64,000 bases of DNA from Bicyclus anynana. Its lineage: Eukaryota > Arthropoda > Insecta > Lepidoptera > Nymphalidae. The stretch covers positions 1,674,001 through 1,738,000 of the forward strand of contig NC_069095.1 in the NCBI RefSeq assembly GCF_947172395.1, read 5' to 3'. This document shows, one piece after another, positions 19,241 to 30,965 of this stretch (within the stretch, counting starts at the first letter, position 1; every line of letters begins with the position of its first letter). Under the pieces are notes generated by a model that was given only the letters and a program-made list of their open reading frames with translations, made no database searches and had not been told where the DNA came from. Made by a program: the position numbers and the translations under genes.

Positions 19241-19545
19241 GCCGTGATAGCCTGGTGGATATGACCTCTGCCTTCGATTCGTAGGGCGTAGATTCGAACC
19301 CGGTCAGAGGTATGCACCTCCAACTTTTCAGTTATATGCCTATTAAGAAATTAAATGTCACAATATGTCTTAAACAGAGAAGAAAAAACATCGTGAGATA
19401 ATCTGAATACCTGAAATTTTTATTCAATTCCCGCATTGGGCTGGACTATTAGACATGGTGGACTATTAGCCTAATCCCCCTCATGCTGACAGGGGAGTCT
19501 TGTTCAACAGTGAGCTTAATGTGGGTTGTTAATGATGAAATGATA
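19241..19545 (+). mobile_element. SINE-A, older copy
   Basis: Head GCCGTGATAGCCTGGTGGAT and B-box GATTCGAACCC, diverged body and a TTAATGATGA tail. It follows the preceding SINE-A in the same orientation, 30 bases downstream. Confidence 0.85.
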
Positions 19546-20977
19546 AATATTCTGAGATAAAGTATTTGATATACACCAAACGAACCCAAAACTAAAAGTA
19601 CCCAGTTACATCCTAATATTCTAAAAAAAAATATACTTATTAAAACTATTAATATACTTATTGAAATACAAACAGTTATCAAAATTATAAAGAAAAAAAT
19701 TACTACCGACTTCGTAAACGTAAACGTCTTATATACGAAACTAAAAAGGAAAAAATAATATTATAATATTTTCTACCTACTGATATCTTTGAAAGAGGTG
19801 CTAGAACAGCTTTGGGGGCCCGCTGTAATAAAGAACTTGCTCGCTGCAGTACAGCATAATTCTAGTAGGTAAGGCCAAAGTAAAAAAAGGTCTTTATTTT
19901 GGGAAACTTTTTAATGTTCTTTAAACTATACGTAATGTATTTTCTTATAGCCAGGGCGTAATCAAGTAAAAAGGTCAAAGTCAAAGAACAAAAGATTTAA
20001 ACAAACTTTATTAATTGACCAATTTATACAATCCGTTAGATCTAGGTCCGGAGCTGTTACCCAATTAACGCCGTCTGGAATTCGCCGCCTTATCTGCAGG
20101 ATAAGATGTGTTTTGTTCCGCCGCCACCTTTCGCCGAGATAAGGGATAATCGGAGTGTTTTGTCGCCTTGCCGCGAAGCAGGTGCATTTAGTCTTTGTGT
20201 CAAAGATTAAAACGTTAGACGGTACACTTTATGATGCCGCTGATAAAATGATAAAAATCTTCATTATTATAATTATATTAAGAGACTAAAAATTGTGTGT
20301 GCATTGAAAATTGATCAAAAATTTATACTGAGAGACAGAAAAGGTACCTATAATATAACACAGAATCATTTTTAAATTTTCATTAATCTATATCCTTTTA
20401 TTCCCTCCTTTTGAAGCGGACGAGTAAAAAATTTTGTTATAAAATTTTAATGTGTTTTGTATTAAATTTTGTATTAACAACATTGTAAAAATTAAAAAAA
20501 GGATAAAAAAATTATGATAGTAACAACAAGAAGAATCAAACAACTGGGAAATGATTTCATAATATTTAAGACCTAATAAAAGATAATATTCTAACGATAC
20601 AGCTTATGGAGACTTTATGTACCCTTAAAATAATATGTATTTATACATTTTGACCTGATTAATATATTAACGTATTTTTATGTATAAAAATTAATTAATA
20701 ATTTACGCAACATACCACTCTAACATAATTATTATGGATTGCTATAATAATTTTCATTATCATAAAACGTCTCATAAAAAAACAAACGATTGTATCTAGC
20801 AGCAAACTGCATGCTATAACACGAACCGTTTTTATTGTTCAAACTAACTAATGAAAGTTATTTTTATTTGTATGAACATTGTTATTCAAATATTTTTCTA
20901 ATTTGTGTTATTTTCTATCATTAATCCATAATAAAATTCTTTTGTTTTTTAAATTTCTTTTCTTTTTTTTTAGATGA
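19546..20977. other. Mostly unique A+T-rich DNA; one G+C-richer island
   Basis: No open frame or known repeat. 20040-20175 stands out as G+C-richer (CGCCGTCTGG, CCGCCGCCACC) and holds the GATA cluster listed separately. Confidence 0.4.
20090..20150. promoter_or_regulatory. Candidate enhancer: cluster of GATA motifs
   Basis: Four GATA-factor-type cores lie within 61 bp: TTATCT (20090), GATAAG (20100), AGATAAG (20137) and GATAAT (20145). The first two form the palindrome TTATCTGCAGGATAA. They sit in a non-repetitive G+C-richer island. A regulatory role is inference; four 6-mers can cluster by chance. Confidence 0.3.
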
Positions 20978-21002
20978 GCCGTGATAGCTGGGCTATCACG
21001 GC
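20978..21002. repeat. SINE-A head fragment with inverted copy
   Basis: GCCGTGATAGC, TGG, GCTATCACGGC: a perfect 11-bp inverted repeat made from the first bases of the SINE-A head. The rest of the SINE is missing. Confidence 0.7.
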
Positions 21003-21680
21003 CACGGATTTTTATTCAGTGGCAATTAATAATTGATCATAACGAATGAAAGTTAAGAGTGATATTAGATAATTGCGCTATGTCTACTCATTTTATTCTA
21101 ATCTATGGTCCAGACTGTCACTCTGATTCTCCAAGCAGTCGTGAAGTATATCGATGTCGCCCCCACCTGCGAGGATTTCTTCCACCGTGACCACTTTATC
21201 TTCATTACTTTTTGTGTGTCCAACTCGACACCATAAAACAATACGGAGCAAATCACTACACCCTTAACTCCAGCTAATAAAGCCTAAATTCCCTTGAAGC
21301 GTTATATTTGTTTTTCGGGACACCTGGTTTTGTTTCTGAGCCGATAAATTTTAATTAAATTTCACAGTACCTATTTTGAGAATAATTTTGTAATGTAATA
21401 AAACTTTAACGATATTCTTGACTCACTAATTTAGAAAGTAAGTACATACAAAAATAACATTAAAGAGAAATAAATACATTTACGTGTAAAATATATTTAT
21501 TTTACGATAATTTTCATTTATGTTATTTCTAATTTTTTTAATTAAATTAAATTGAATTTCCAAATTATCAAGTTTTCGCCAAATATAGAAGAAGTAGTAG
21601 TTAACGATATTTTCAAATCCAAATCTATGTTTCACAATATTTGTGGTTATTTGTTTATTCATAATAAATAACCATATAAG
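21003..21680. other. No gene recognised
   Basis: Nothing supportable. A G+C-richer piece at 21105-21190 has no open frame or repeat I can name. Confidence 0.35.
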
Positions 21681-21980
21681 AGCCGTGATAGCCCAATGGA
21701 TATGACCTCTGCTTTCGATACGAGCGTAGGTTCAAATCTGGTCCGGGGCATGCACCTCCAACTTTTTAGTTATGTGCATTTTATGAATAATTAAATAACA
21801 ATCGTCTCAAACGTTAAAGGAAAACCATCGTGAGGAAACCTGTATACCTGAGAATTTTCTTAATACTCTACGTGTGTGAATTCTGCCAATCGGCTTTGGT
21901 GGACTTTTAGCCAAACCCTTCTCATTCTGAGAGGAGACTCGTACTCAAAATTGAGCCAATTATTAATGATGATGATGATG
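21681..21980 (+). mobile_element. SINE-A, diverged, probable target duplication
   Basis: Head AGCCGTGATAGCCCAATGGA, tail (GATGAT)n. The flanks at 21664-21677 and 21981-21994 match at 12 of 14 positions (ATAAAT..C.ATAT), a probable aged target duplication. Confidence 0.85.
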
Positions 21981-22115
21981 ATAAATGACTATATTTATTT
22001 AATCGAAATAACCATAATAATTTAAACGCTACTAGTCAAATATGATTTTGTATTTAGTCCATTTTAATCAGTAGGTATATAAATTTAACCTAAACTAAAA
22101 CTACATATATATATA

Positions 22116-22498
22116 CAGGAAGAAAATTTTTTTAGTGCGGATATTTTTATATTTTGTACATAAACAAAATTTAATGATCACGTATTTTTTCTTTTTTTTT
22201 TTAACTCAAAAATAACAAAATTATCGTTAGCTAAAGTTATTTACTTTTGAACAGAATTTTAGGGTCACCCTATTGTGCGTTTATTTTATTTTCGTTTGAT
22301 ACCTAAAGGACGTCACCAGATCACTTTTAAGCTGAATATATCTTGTTTAGTAATAATATGTACATTATTTTGTTATTTTAGAGACATAAATTAAAAAAAA
22401 AATTACATAAAATTTATCGAACTGTTTGTAGATTTATATTCTATTAATGATACAGAACCACGAAAAAAAATATCCGCACTAAAGACCGAATCACCCTG
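22116..22498. mobile_element. Tc1/mariner-type MITE
   Basis: 383 bp bounded by CAGG... and ...CACCCTG with TA on both outer sides (22114-22115 and 22499-22500). Inverted ends share TTTAGTGCGGATATTTTT. TA duplication and CAGGGTG-like termini fit Tc1/mariner derivatives. There is no transposase frame, so it is non-autonomous. Confidence 0.72.
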
Positions 22499-24847
22499 TA
22501 TATTACATATTGAATTACTTAAAATCCACACAGGACTGTTGCTGGTACAAATTTAATTTGTACCTACTGCATACACTGAGGAGTCATTGCAAATCTGAAC
22601 TGGAAAAGGAATATTATATTTTGTACAATTATTATAGATAGTGCCTACCAGCGGCGAAGAGTCCGTACAGGCCGATTCCCACCGGGCTACCTTTTAAAAA
22701 TCCATACATACATATTGATTATTGTAATTAATATAATATATTATGTATGTATAAGAAACCTGAGTTTGTATGAAGCGGTATGAATTTTCTTTTCTTTGGG
22801 ACGGCTTACCGTCGTCTTAATTCCATCCTTCGCCATTGGTGCCTACCTAGGTAACACCTAGTACACGTCATTACCTACTGTAGGTATATTTTTTCCCTGA
22901 AACTATTTGAATAAATCAAACCAAGTTCATCAAATTGTTTCCTAAGAGAAATATCTCGGTGAAAGAACGAGGATACTTCATCTGTTTACTTTTACAGATT
23001 TTGAATAATAAAGAAGTTGAACGAGGAATCTGCTTTTGTATTAAGACTTGGTAAAACATTAGCAAGCATAAAGGTATATAATATAAACTTGAGCCTCGGA
23101 TCGTGAATAGAAATAGAAGGAACAATACTTTTATATTACTCCTAAGTCCTTATTATTATTTTTTTATGAAAGATATGGTCTAAGATTAGATTATATACCC
23201 TCATCTTTTAAAGCATTAGTAATATATACCCTCATCTGTTATTCACTATTGATGAGAGGTTGCCTAGATAGTTAAATTGCGGCAAAACACATTTTTCATA
23301 CAAAATGTAGGAAACCGTGAACCAGATCAAAGGCAACCTAATACAGTTAAATTAAGCTTTCATTTGACATATTGGACGACTAAATAACTGATGAGGGTAT
23401 ATAAATACCTTATTATTACTTAACTGTTTACATCTGGCAGTGTGAAAGCCGGCAACCTTTACTATTTGAATTATTTGGGTATATTCTATTAACTTGTGTA
23501 CGACTTTTTAAATAGTTTTAATCAATACTTGACAAATAAGCCGATGACTCTGAGATGTATTCGCCTAACGTCGCTTTAGTCATCATCATAATATCGTTTT
23601 AGTCGGTTTACTTTTACTGGTTTTGTATAAATGATGCTCCGAAATAATTATTTTTTATCACAAAATTAGTCTTAAATATAATAATATTGAAAGCTCCACG
23701 ATTAAGTGGCCGGACTCAATACCAAGTGGTTGTAGGTTCAATACCCGCCTGTAGTATCTATTCCTAATATAATCATTCTACATTTTGCGTAGTCAGAGAC
23801 CTCGATATAATATTCATTAGACCTAAAATATGTAAAGGCGCGCTTTTGTTGTCTAAAACATTTTTTCCTCGCGCTTCGATCGTCCAAATATATTAGAACC
23901 GTGAATTCGTCAGTACCTTCATTTTACTTCACTATAAATGTACAGAACAGCGGAAACGATGGGTCTCGCTAACTGGTTTTCAAAGTCTGGGAATTCAGTA
24001 TCAAGATTCTAAGCAGGTGTGTTTATAGACAAGGCGCCTTTATATGATACACACGGGCTGTAAAAATGTACAATTTCGTAGCGACAAAAAATACTACATT
24101 TATGTATACAGATAAAATATCATTATACATTTTTAACAAAATTATTATTAGTTATATTGGCTGTTTCACTTGCATAAACTCCTTTCCTATTATATTGGAA
24201 TATTGTGATAAAAAGTGTATTCCAGTCATGACTAGAGTCTATTTATATGCCTAACTTTACCCAAATCTGTCCAGCAGTCCTGATGTTATAATAATAATGC
24301 TGTAAATAATTCAAAAAATATGGATTATTAAAGGGGCAGAAATGTCTCTATCACTACACATAAAGTAAGAAAGTGACAAAACATAATAGGCTGTTATGCG
24401 ACATGTATAAGGTGGGGAAACTGGCCCTATAAGTCTCATTTAAAACCAGTCCCAACAAACGAGCGAGCAATTCAGTTGCCCATTCTACAATACCGTATGT
24501 CAGTGTACAATTGAATATCCTGTAAAAAGTGTTGGTCGCCACCGGTTCGTCGCCGCTTTGTCGGCCCTTTTTGTTGACAGGCTGTGACCGTTTTAATAAA
24601 CCGATAGCGGCAGCAGGTAGCGATGAAGTAATAAAATATGAACGGACCGTGTGCATCCGATGATCTTACGCTATCATATCTATACGTCTGATTGATTTAC
24701 TTGACTGTTTTTTGTTCCAAGACAGGTCGGTTTGCCACCGCCAATGGACAGCGATATCTCATTTAGTTATTGAATCGATGCATTTGGACCATTTCTCCAT
24801 ACCGTGAGTGCCTGACTCACTCCTGACTATTGTCAACACTGATTTGA
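22499..24847. other. Mostly unique DNA; SINE-D remnant
   Basis: 23695-23770 (AAGTGGCCGGACTC, GTTGTAGGTTCAATACCCGC, GTAGTATCTATTCCTAATAT) looks like an old tRNA-like SINE head related to 63455-63560. A 100-codon minus frame at 24354-24656 has no motif I recognise and overlaps no repeat; I do not call it a gene. Confidence 0.4.
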
Positions 24848-25153
24848 GACGTGATATTACGGTGGATGTGACCTCTGCCTTCGATTCGGAGGGTGTTTGT
24901 TCAAATCCGGTCCGGGGCTTGCAACTCTAACTTTTCCATTATGTGCATTTTAAGAAATTAAATATCACGTGTCTCAAACGGTGAAGGCAAAACATCGTGA
25001 AAAACATGCATATCAGGGAATTCTCTTAATTCTCTACGAGTGTGAAGTCTTCCAATCCGCATTTGGCCAGCGTGGTGGACTAAGTTAGCCTAACCCCACT
25101 AATTTTGAGAGGACTCGTGCTCAGCAGTGGGCCGAATATAGGTTGATGACAAC
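24848..25153 (+). mobile_element. SINE-A, diverged
   Basis: Head GACGTGATATTACGGTGGAT (A-box damaged), B-box TGTTCAAATCC damaged, full set of downstream blocks, tail GGTTGATGACAACAA. It ends 43 bases before a Helitron. Confidence 0.85.
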
Positions 25154-25195
25154 AATAGTTTTTACACTTCCTAAACACAACTCGACATTGTTTAA

Positions 25196-26171
25196 TCTAT
25201 ACTAATATTATAAAGAGGTAAAGTTTGTAAGTTTGTAAGTTTGTCACATTTTTTAAATGGGGTAATCTTCGGAACTACTGGTCCGATTTTAAAAATTCTT
25301 TCACCAGTAGAATGCTACATTATCGGGGAGTGCTATAGGCTATATTTTATATTGGTATCATATATATTAGCCGAGTTATCACAGTTTTTGTCATACAGGT
25401 CGGACTGAAAATCCTCTTAAACAGACTTATTCGCATGCGCTGCCTTAACTATTGTGTAAAACTGAAATTAATGTATGGAGACTTTATGTATCTTTAAAAG
25501 TTCTACAAAAAAGTCCGCGACACCATATATCTATTTTCTATATATTAGCAGATATAGTACTTTTTGTGTTTTAAAAATTATTAATTTTATATACTTAGGT
25601 TTACGTCATTGTTTATACAACTAAACTTTAATCCTTATTAAAATAAATTATTTAATAATCACAAGGATATTATGGAGATAAGATTTGCCCTTTACAGTAT
25701 GTTAATTACTTAAATAGTTTCGGAGAAAAAACAAAATTTGTAAAAGACGCAGAAATTCCGCTATATGAAGCCCGGCGCTTTCAATTACGTAGTTTCCGTT
25801 CCCGTGTGAATTTGGGGATCAAACATAGCCATAACACTCGCAAATAACGTAGCTTTCTATTGGTAAAACAATTTTCCAAATCGGTCCAGTAGATCCAGAG
25901 ATTACCTCTATTTCTCTTGGTCATACCACCACTCTCGAAGGACAGGACCGATTTTGCTAAGGGTAGGAGTAAGATAAAGAAGTTACAGGGTAGGGTTGGG
26001 TACGGTTAGGGAAGCGTAGGGGTAGTGTAGGGGTAGGGTAGGTTTAGGGCCGGGTTTAGGGTAGTGGTAGGGTAGGGGCAGAGGTAGGGTAGGAGTAGGG
26101 TGGGGGTAGGGTAGGGTAGTAGTAAAGTTGACATCGAAATTTACGCGGACGAAGTCGCGGGCGTCCGCTAG
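25196..26171 (+). mobile_element. Hel-G Helitron, copy 1 (976 bp)
   Basis: Starts TCTATACTAATATTATAAAG after A (25195) and ends in the hairpin GCGGACG (26145-26151) / CGTCCGC (26162-26168) and CTAG before T: Helitron termini with the A^T insertion rule. The 5' region has three GTAAGTTT repeats. An inverted internal segment (about 25770-25925) resembles part of another Helitron, shortened here relative to the other copies. A G-rich array precedes the 3' end. No Rep/helicase frame, so it depends on an autonomous partner. Confidence 0.88.
25961..26123 (+). repeat. GGGTA-rich minisatellite inside Hel-G copy 1
   Basis: Irregular tandem units of GGGTAG, GGGGTAG and TAGGGCCGGG. Many windows hold four G-runs of three or more separated by TA or TAG, which fits G-quadruplex rules. 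It is the shortest of the four long arrays. Confidence 0.9.
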
Positions 26172-27740
26172 TTTAATATATATTATAGTAGATTGTTATA
26201 CAAGGGGCTAAAAAACCCATTTTAAACGAGGTATTACGGCTCGTGCCGCCTAAATAGAAACCGAGTTTATAATGGGTTTAGCCCCGCGTGTTACACAATA
26301 CTTTTCACTACGATTGCGAGAAAATAAAATAACTCGGTACAGTATTCAATGTTTTATTTAATTTGAAAATTAAAATGTAGGTACAAAATGCTACAACTTT
26401 GGATGATTCGGGGAAATGCTTTTACCCGGTAACTTAATTTCCGACTACAGTGAAGTTGAATAATGAATATGTGGGGGTGTGTAATGTTGAATATGTGGGG
26501 TAAACATGTTAGATAATTGTTTAAAAAACACCATGCGTAAGTTGTAAGTAAGAATGTTCTTTTCTCCACTTACTAAAATTTTCGTAAGTAGGTGTTTAAT
26601 TTGTAAGTCTTTTTTGATCCATCTCCAAATTATGGTCACCATTCTCACTAGATGAATACATAACAATTAATGTTGCGAAACATGTAAATTACGGTCACAA
26701 ATTCACAACGAATTTATTTTAAAATATCAAGTAATTAGATTATTCACGACAATAATTTGTTTTTAAATTCTCGCTCTTTAATTTTATTTTCTTTATTAAT
26801 ATAATTGTTTCCCATGAAAAAAAGGCAAAGGTATTACACCGTACACCCTTGTCTTCAAATCTCGCTCTATAAATTCGCAACTCAATAAAAATCAAATAAA
26901 AAAAAATAACCGCATTCCACAGACAAGAACACTGCATTTTATACCAATAGGGATGATGACAGTTTTTTAAATTGTATATAAATTAAGAGTATACTAATAT
27001 TAAAGCAATTTTCTAAAAGGAACAGGGTATCTGCGATCATTACTTTCGTAGCTACAGGGATTTAAAGAGTCAGATTTGCGGCGCTGCCGCGGATCCCTGA
27101 AAAACGCACCATACAAAATGGCTCGAAAAAATGACGTCATAGGCAATGTAACGATCATTAGATTTGTATGCGCGTTCAAACAAAATTACTAATATCTTTG
27201 TTATTTGTGCGTTTATCTTTATAGTTCATGTATTAAAAAATGTCACATTTAATGTAAGGAAGCTAAAACTGTATGAATTTTCATCTAATTACGATAAAAA
27301 AAATTTAATAGTTTTTGAAATTTTATAATCTCATTTATTTTGCAAATATCCAGACAATCTTTGCTTTTTATGTATAAATTAGTTAACATTGACCCTATTT
27401 ACCCGAATGTATCATAAAAATCAATATATTCAAACCTAGTCATCATCCCCATTCCAAGTTTTATTTTTATCAAACAGTCAGGACCTTACCTCTGGCTCAA
27501 TCGCTCGACGCGCAGAGCCATATAACCAAAAGAAGAAAAAGGGCCTTACCGGATGATTCTATTTACGAATAAAACCTCCTTCGTTATAAAGTAGGCTAGT
27601 ACTTGGCTAGTACTCGTAACAGACAATAATTAAAAAAACAAAATTACTTTAGCCCCTAGAGGCTAATAAGCTTGTTTAGCCCCGCTGTGGAGTGGTAATA
27701 TGACAATGTTTTTGAGCAAGAGTAGTGAAAAATATATTTA
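26172..27740. other. No gene recognised
   Basis: A+T-rich. A segment near 27050-27250 (GAAAAACGCACCATACAAAA, then ATGACGTCATAGGCAATGTA) has the look of a dispersed lepidopteran repeat, but no second copy lies in this window, so this is only an impression. Confidence 0.35.
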
Positions 27741-27865
27741 ATGATATTAAATTTTTTAAAATGCACACAACTGAAAAGTTGGAGGTGCATGCCCCGGACC
27801 GGATTCGAACCCACACCCTCCGGAATCGGAGGCAGAGTTCATATCCACTGGGCTAGCACGGCTCT
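27741..27865 (-). mobile_element. SINE-A head fragment beside a palindrome
   Basis: Minus-strand head with B-box (GGATTCGAAC on plus) and the AAGTTGGAGGTGCATGCCCC block; the downstream two-thirds are missing. The head end touches the inverted repeat at 27866-27915. Confidence 0.82.
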
Positions 27866-27915
27866 CATTATATATTTATGTATGTAAAAACTATTACATA
27901 CATAAATATATAATG
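27866..27915. repeat. Perfect 22-bp inverted repeat, 6-nt centre
   Basis: CATTATATATTTATGTATGT + AA at 27866-27887 is exactly reversed at 27894-27915. It lies against the 5' end of the SINE-A fragment. Confidence 0.9.
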
Positions 27916-28490
27916 GAATTAAAGACAAAACTGTGCATGTGTGCGCCCAGTGACTATATCACTTTTTGCGGTGATTTTGTAGGGACGTAGTCGATCTATA
28001 GTATAAAATTATCATTGGCTTTAAATATAAACACAGCCAGAACTAAGAACTAGTCTCAATAAAATGCTGTAAATTCATAACAAAGTTCTACAATATTGCT
28101 TAATTCTGTATCAAGAAGCCGAGAACTAAGTTAAACCTGAATAAACATGAAATTTATCAGCCGTGTTTGCCTATTTATTAAATGATGATCTAGCATTACC
28201 TTACAATATACGCAAACACGGTGTAATTCTGGAGTTTAATACCCTATATTGTTTACTCGTTTAATCCAATTAGGGAACGGTTCGGTGTATTCCGAAACTT
28301 TGTAAAACGCTACCACTAGCGCCATCTGTTATCGAGTAGAGTAAACGGTTTAATAGTTACAAGTGTTTTAGTTTTAATAAATAATTTATAGTTTGTGTGC
28401 TGTCTGAATCAATTGTTTTTTTAGTGCATTGTAAATATTTACATGATTGCAACGTACGAGTAAATAATTTTCAATTGCAACGTAAATGAT

Positions 28491-28616
28491 CTATATGTGT
28501 GAAGTCTGCCAATCCGCATTGGTTCAGCGTGGTGGACCAAGGCCTAACCCCTCACATTCCGAGAGGAGACTCGTGCTCACCAGTGAGCTGAATATGGGTT
28601 GTTAACGATGATGATG
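28491..28616 (+). mobile_element. SINE-A, 5' truncated, with target duplication
   Basis: Only the 3' half (GAAGTCTGCCAATCCGCA to GATGATGATG). AACGTAAATGAT at 28479-28490 and AACGTAAATTAT at 28617-28628 flank it: a 12-bp target duplication with one difference. Confidence 0.88.
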
Positions 28617-28817
28617 AACGTAAATTATTCACGTTCTAGGTGACACCAACGGTTGATTTACCAGTAGGCTAAGAAGGATGGATCCTAGAGCGGCAGATTT
28701 TAGGGGGCAACATATTTCCCAAGAATCTTTCCCCTCTACAGAAATAAAGAACATGTAACGATCATTTTAATATTTTTAGTAGTTTAGTATTGTACGGTCC
28801 TACTTAAATATTAACAA

Positions 28818-28898
28818 CTAGCGGACGCCCGCGACTTCATCCGCTTGGAATTTAGTTTTTCACTAATACCTCGGGAACCATGGATTTTTCCGGGGTAT
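28818..28898 (-). mobile_element. Helitron 3' end fragment
   Basis: CTAGCGGACGCCCGCGACTT on plus is the reversed terminal hairpin, followed by GAATTTAGTTTTTCACTAAT and CGGGAACCATGGATTTTTCC, which match the 3' parts of the Helitrons at 6510 and 53046. Confidence 0.72.
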
Positions 28899-28984
28899 AA
28901 TATTTATTCACTTTTATACTGTGATACTTTGAAATGTAAGTCTCCCACGGCACAGCTACTTACTCGTCAAAAACATCTGCGTAT

Positions 28985-29110
28985 TTTTCAAAGTCAAAGT
29001 CAAAATTCATTTATTATATTTATAAGAGCTTATTTATATTTATAAGAGCTTGTAAACTAAGCCTATTTGAATAGGCTTAGTTTACAAGCTCTTTTGAAAC
29101 GTCAGAAAAT
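28985..29110. repeat. Interspersed repeat with a 24-bp perfect palindrome
   Basis: The GCTTAGTTTACAAGCTCTTT and TGAAACGTCA blocks match the repeat at 1979-2110. Arm 29044-29067 is exactly reversed at 29070-29093 with only TG between. Just upstream, TATATTTATAAGAGCTT is also directly duplicated. Confidence 0.75.
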
Positions 29111-29464
29111 AATATTAAACTTAAGACAATGGTGATAATATTGTGCAGTAAATTAGACAAATAGATTCCATAATTCATAGATAACCGCATGGCAACACCA
29201 TCGATTGCCAATAACACTGGGCAACCCGTTAAACCCGTGCCGATCCCATCATCCGCGTCTCCTTGACTGCTGTTTACTTTATATCTCCAGCGAATTACTT
29301 ATTCAAATCCCCTCGACCTAATTCCCAGTACTTGTACGCCTCAAAAGAGGAGCTCATTGTTTGCTCACGTCAAAGATTCAGTTTTTGTTTGCGCCGACGT
29401 TTTTCGCTTTTCAATTCGATGACTTGGTTGGATTAAAATTTTCCGTAATAAATTAAAAGCATAA

Positions 29465-29741
29465 GTTCGTTATCAACCCATATTCGGCTCATTGCTGAGC
29501 TCGGTCTCCTCTTAGAATGAGAGGGGTTAGGCCCAATTGTCCAACACGCTGGCCCAATGTGGTAGACTTCACACACGCAGAGAATTAGGAAAATTCTCTG
29601 GTATGCAGGTTTCCTCACAATGTTTTCCTTCACCGTTTGATACATGTGATATTTAAATTCTTAAAATGCACACAACTGAAAAGAAGAAGCTCTGCCCTGG
29701 ACCGGATTCGAACCCACACCCTTCAGGATCAGAGGCAGAGA
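29465..29741 (-). mobile_element. SINE-A, minus arm of an inverted pair
   Basis: Near full length; tail at 29465 (GTTATCAACCCATATTCGG on plus). The head is damaged: GAAGAAGCTCTGCCCTGG replaces the usual sequence and the A-box region is lost. Confidence 0.87.
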
Positions 29742-29761
29742 TTGTTTTTAGTTAGACTAGT

Positions 29762-29977
29762 GAACGTCATTTTAAGAAAGGGGTTTCTTAAAATGACGTG
29801 TCTTAAACGGTGAAGGAAAAGCATCGTAAGGAAACCTGCATTTTCTTAATTCTCTGCGTGTGTGAAGTCTGCCAATCTGCATTGGACCAGCGTGGTGGAC
29901 TATAGACCTAACCCCTCTCATTCTAAGAGGAGACTCGAGCTCAGCAGTGAGCCGAATATGGGTTGATGATGATGATC
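29762..29977 (+). mobile_element. SINE-A, plus arm of an inverted pair
   Basis: 5' truncated copy facing the previous SINE-A head to head. Its start contains a 14-bp snap-back (29766-29779 against 29784-29797, GGGG centre) replacing about ten bases of normal SINE sequence. The tail is (GATGAT)n. Confidence 0.85.
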
Positions 29978-29984
29978 ATTACCA

Positions 29985-30034
29985 TTAACAACCCGTATTC
30001 GGCTCACTGTTAAGCACGAGTCTCCACTCGAGAG
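29985..30034 (-). mobile_element. SINE-A 3' tail fragment
   Basis: AACAACCCGTATTCGGCTCA and CACGAGTCTCCACTCGAGAG match the reversed SINE-A 3' end. Only 50 bases remain. Confidence 0.7.
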
Positions 30035-30724
30035 ATTATTATAAAAAACACAATATGTAAGTAGCTTATAAAATAGCTATATAACCACATCATATTAAAT
30101 ACCTAATGAATTGAATGATTTTAATAATGATTTGATAAGTTGAATGATTTTATAAAACTCGAATGGCTAAAACTTTACCATTTCCTTTTAAAAAGTTCTG
30201 TTATTTTATAGAAAACATTTATTCAAAACGCAAGCTACAAAAATATTACGTAGAAAAATGTATATACCAGAAAAATACTCAGCAATATAAAAAGTAACGA
30301 AACTTGTGTTCTCAAAATTCAAGTAGCGTTCTGAACACAAATTTTATTCTGTATTAATGTACATTTAAATGCAAAGCTAAGAAGAGATGGTAATTAAGCT
30401 GAAAGAATGTACTGAAAATATAGTTAATTAAGATACAGTTTCTTTTTACTTAGTGCTTTTTGAAAATAAGGATTAATTTGAAAGTGAATTTTGGCCAATT
30501 GTTACTAAGAACTAAAAAATTACTAAAAAGCGACTGTAGTTTCCGGTCCTGTATACTATAACAAGATCCCCAACACTGTGATGGCAATGCATAGCTTTAA
30601 GCAATGTGTTAAAACATTAACTTAGTCGAGGTTACTACACCATTGATGAGTTCCCTAAAGATAAAAGCGCTTGGAGGCCATTGGATCAGTTTCCACCTTC
30701 ACACAAAAGTAAAACTATAAGAAA

Positions 30725-30965
30725 CTAGCGGACGCCCGCGACTTCGTCCGTGTGAATATCGATATAAACTTTCAACCCCTATTTCATCCCCTTACAGGTC
30801 GAAATTTCAAAAACGCTAGAACAAATGTTTAATTATGTCTTATCATGTACTTAAATATAAAGTTTCATAGTTTTATCTTTTAAAATTAAGAAATCCCATA
30901 CAAACTTTCAACCTCTATTTCAACCTCTTCATCCCTTTTTTCGCAATAAAAGGTAGCCTATGTTC
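30725..30965 (-). mobile_element. Helitron 3' end fragment
   Basis: CTAGCGGACGCCCGCGACTT, CGTCCGTGTGAATATCGATA on plus, followed by two CAACCTCTATTTCA-type blocks. The 5' end is not identified. Confidence 0.6.

Noticed and set aside
24354..24656. 100-codon minus-strand frame as a host gene
   Set aside because: No recognised motif, no supporting splice or promoter context, and such lengths occur by chance in 64 kb.
29044..29093. microRNA precursor
   Set aside because: The 24-bp perfect stem has only a 2-nt centre, too short for a miRNA hairpin loop, and one arm belongs to an interspersed repeat.
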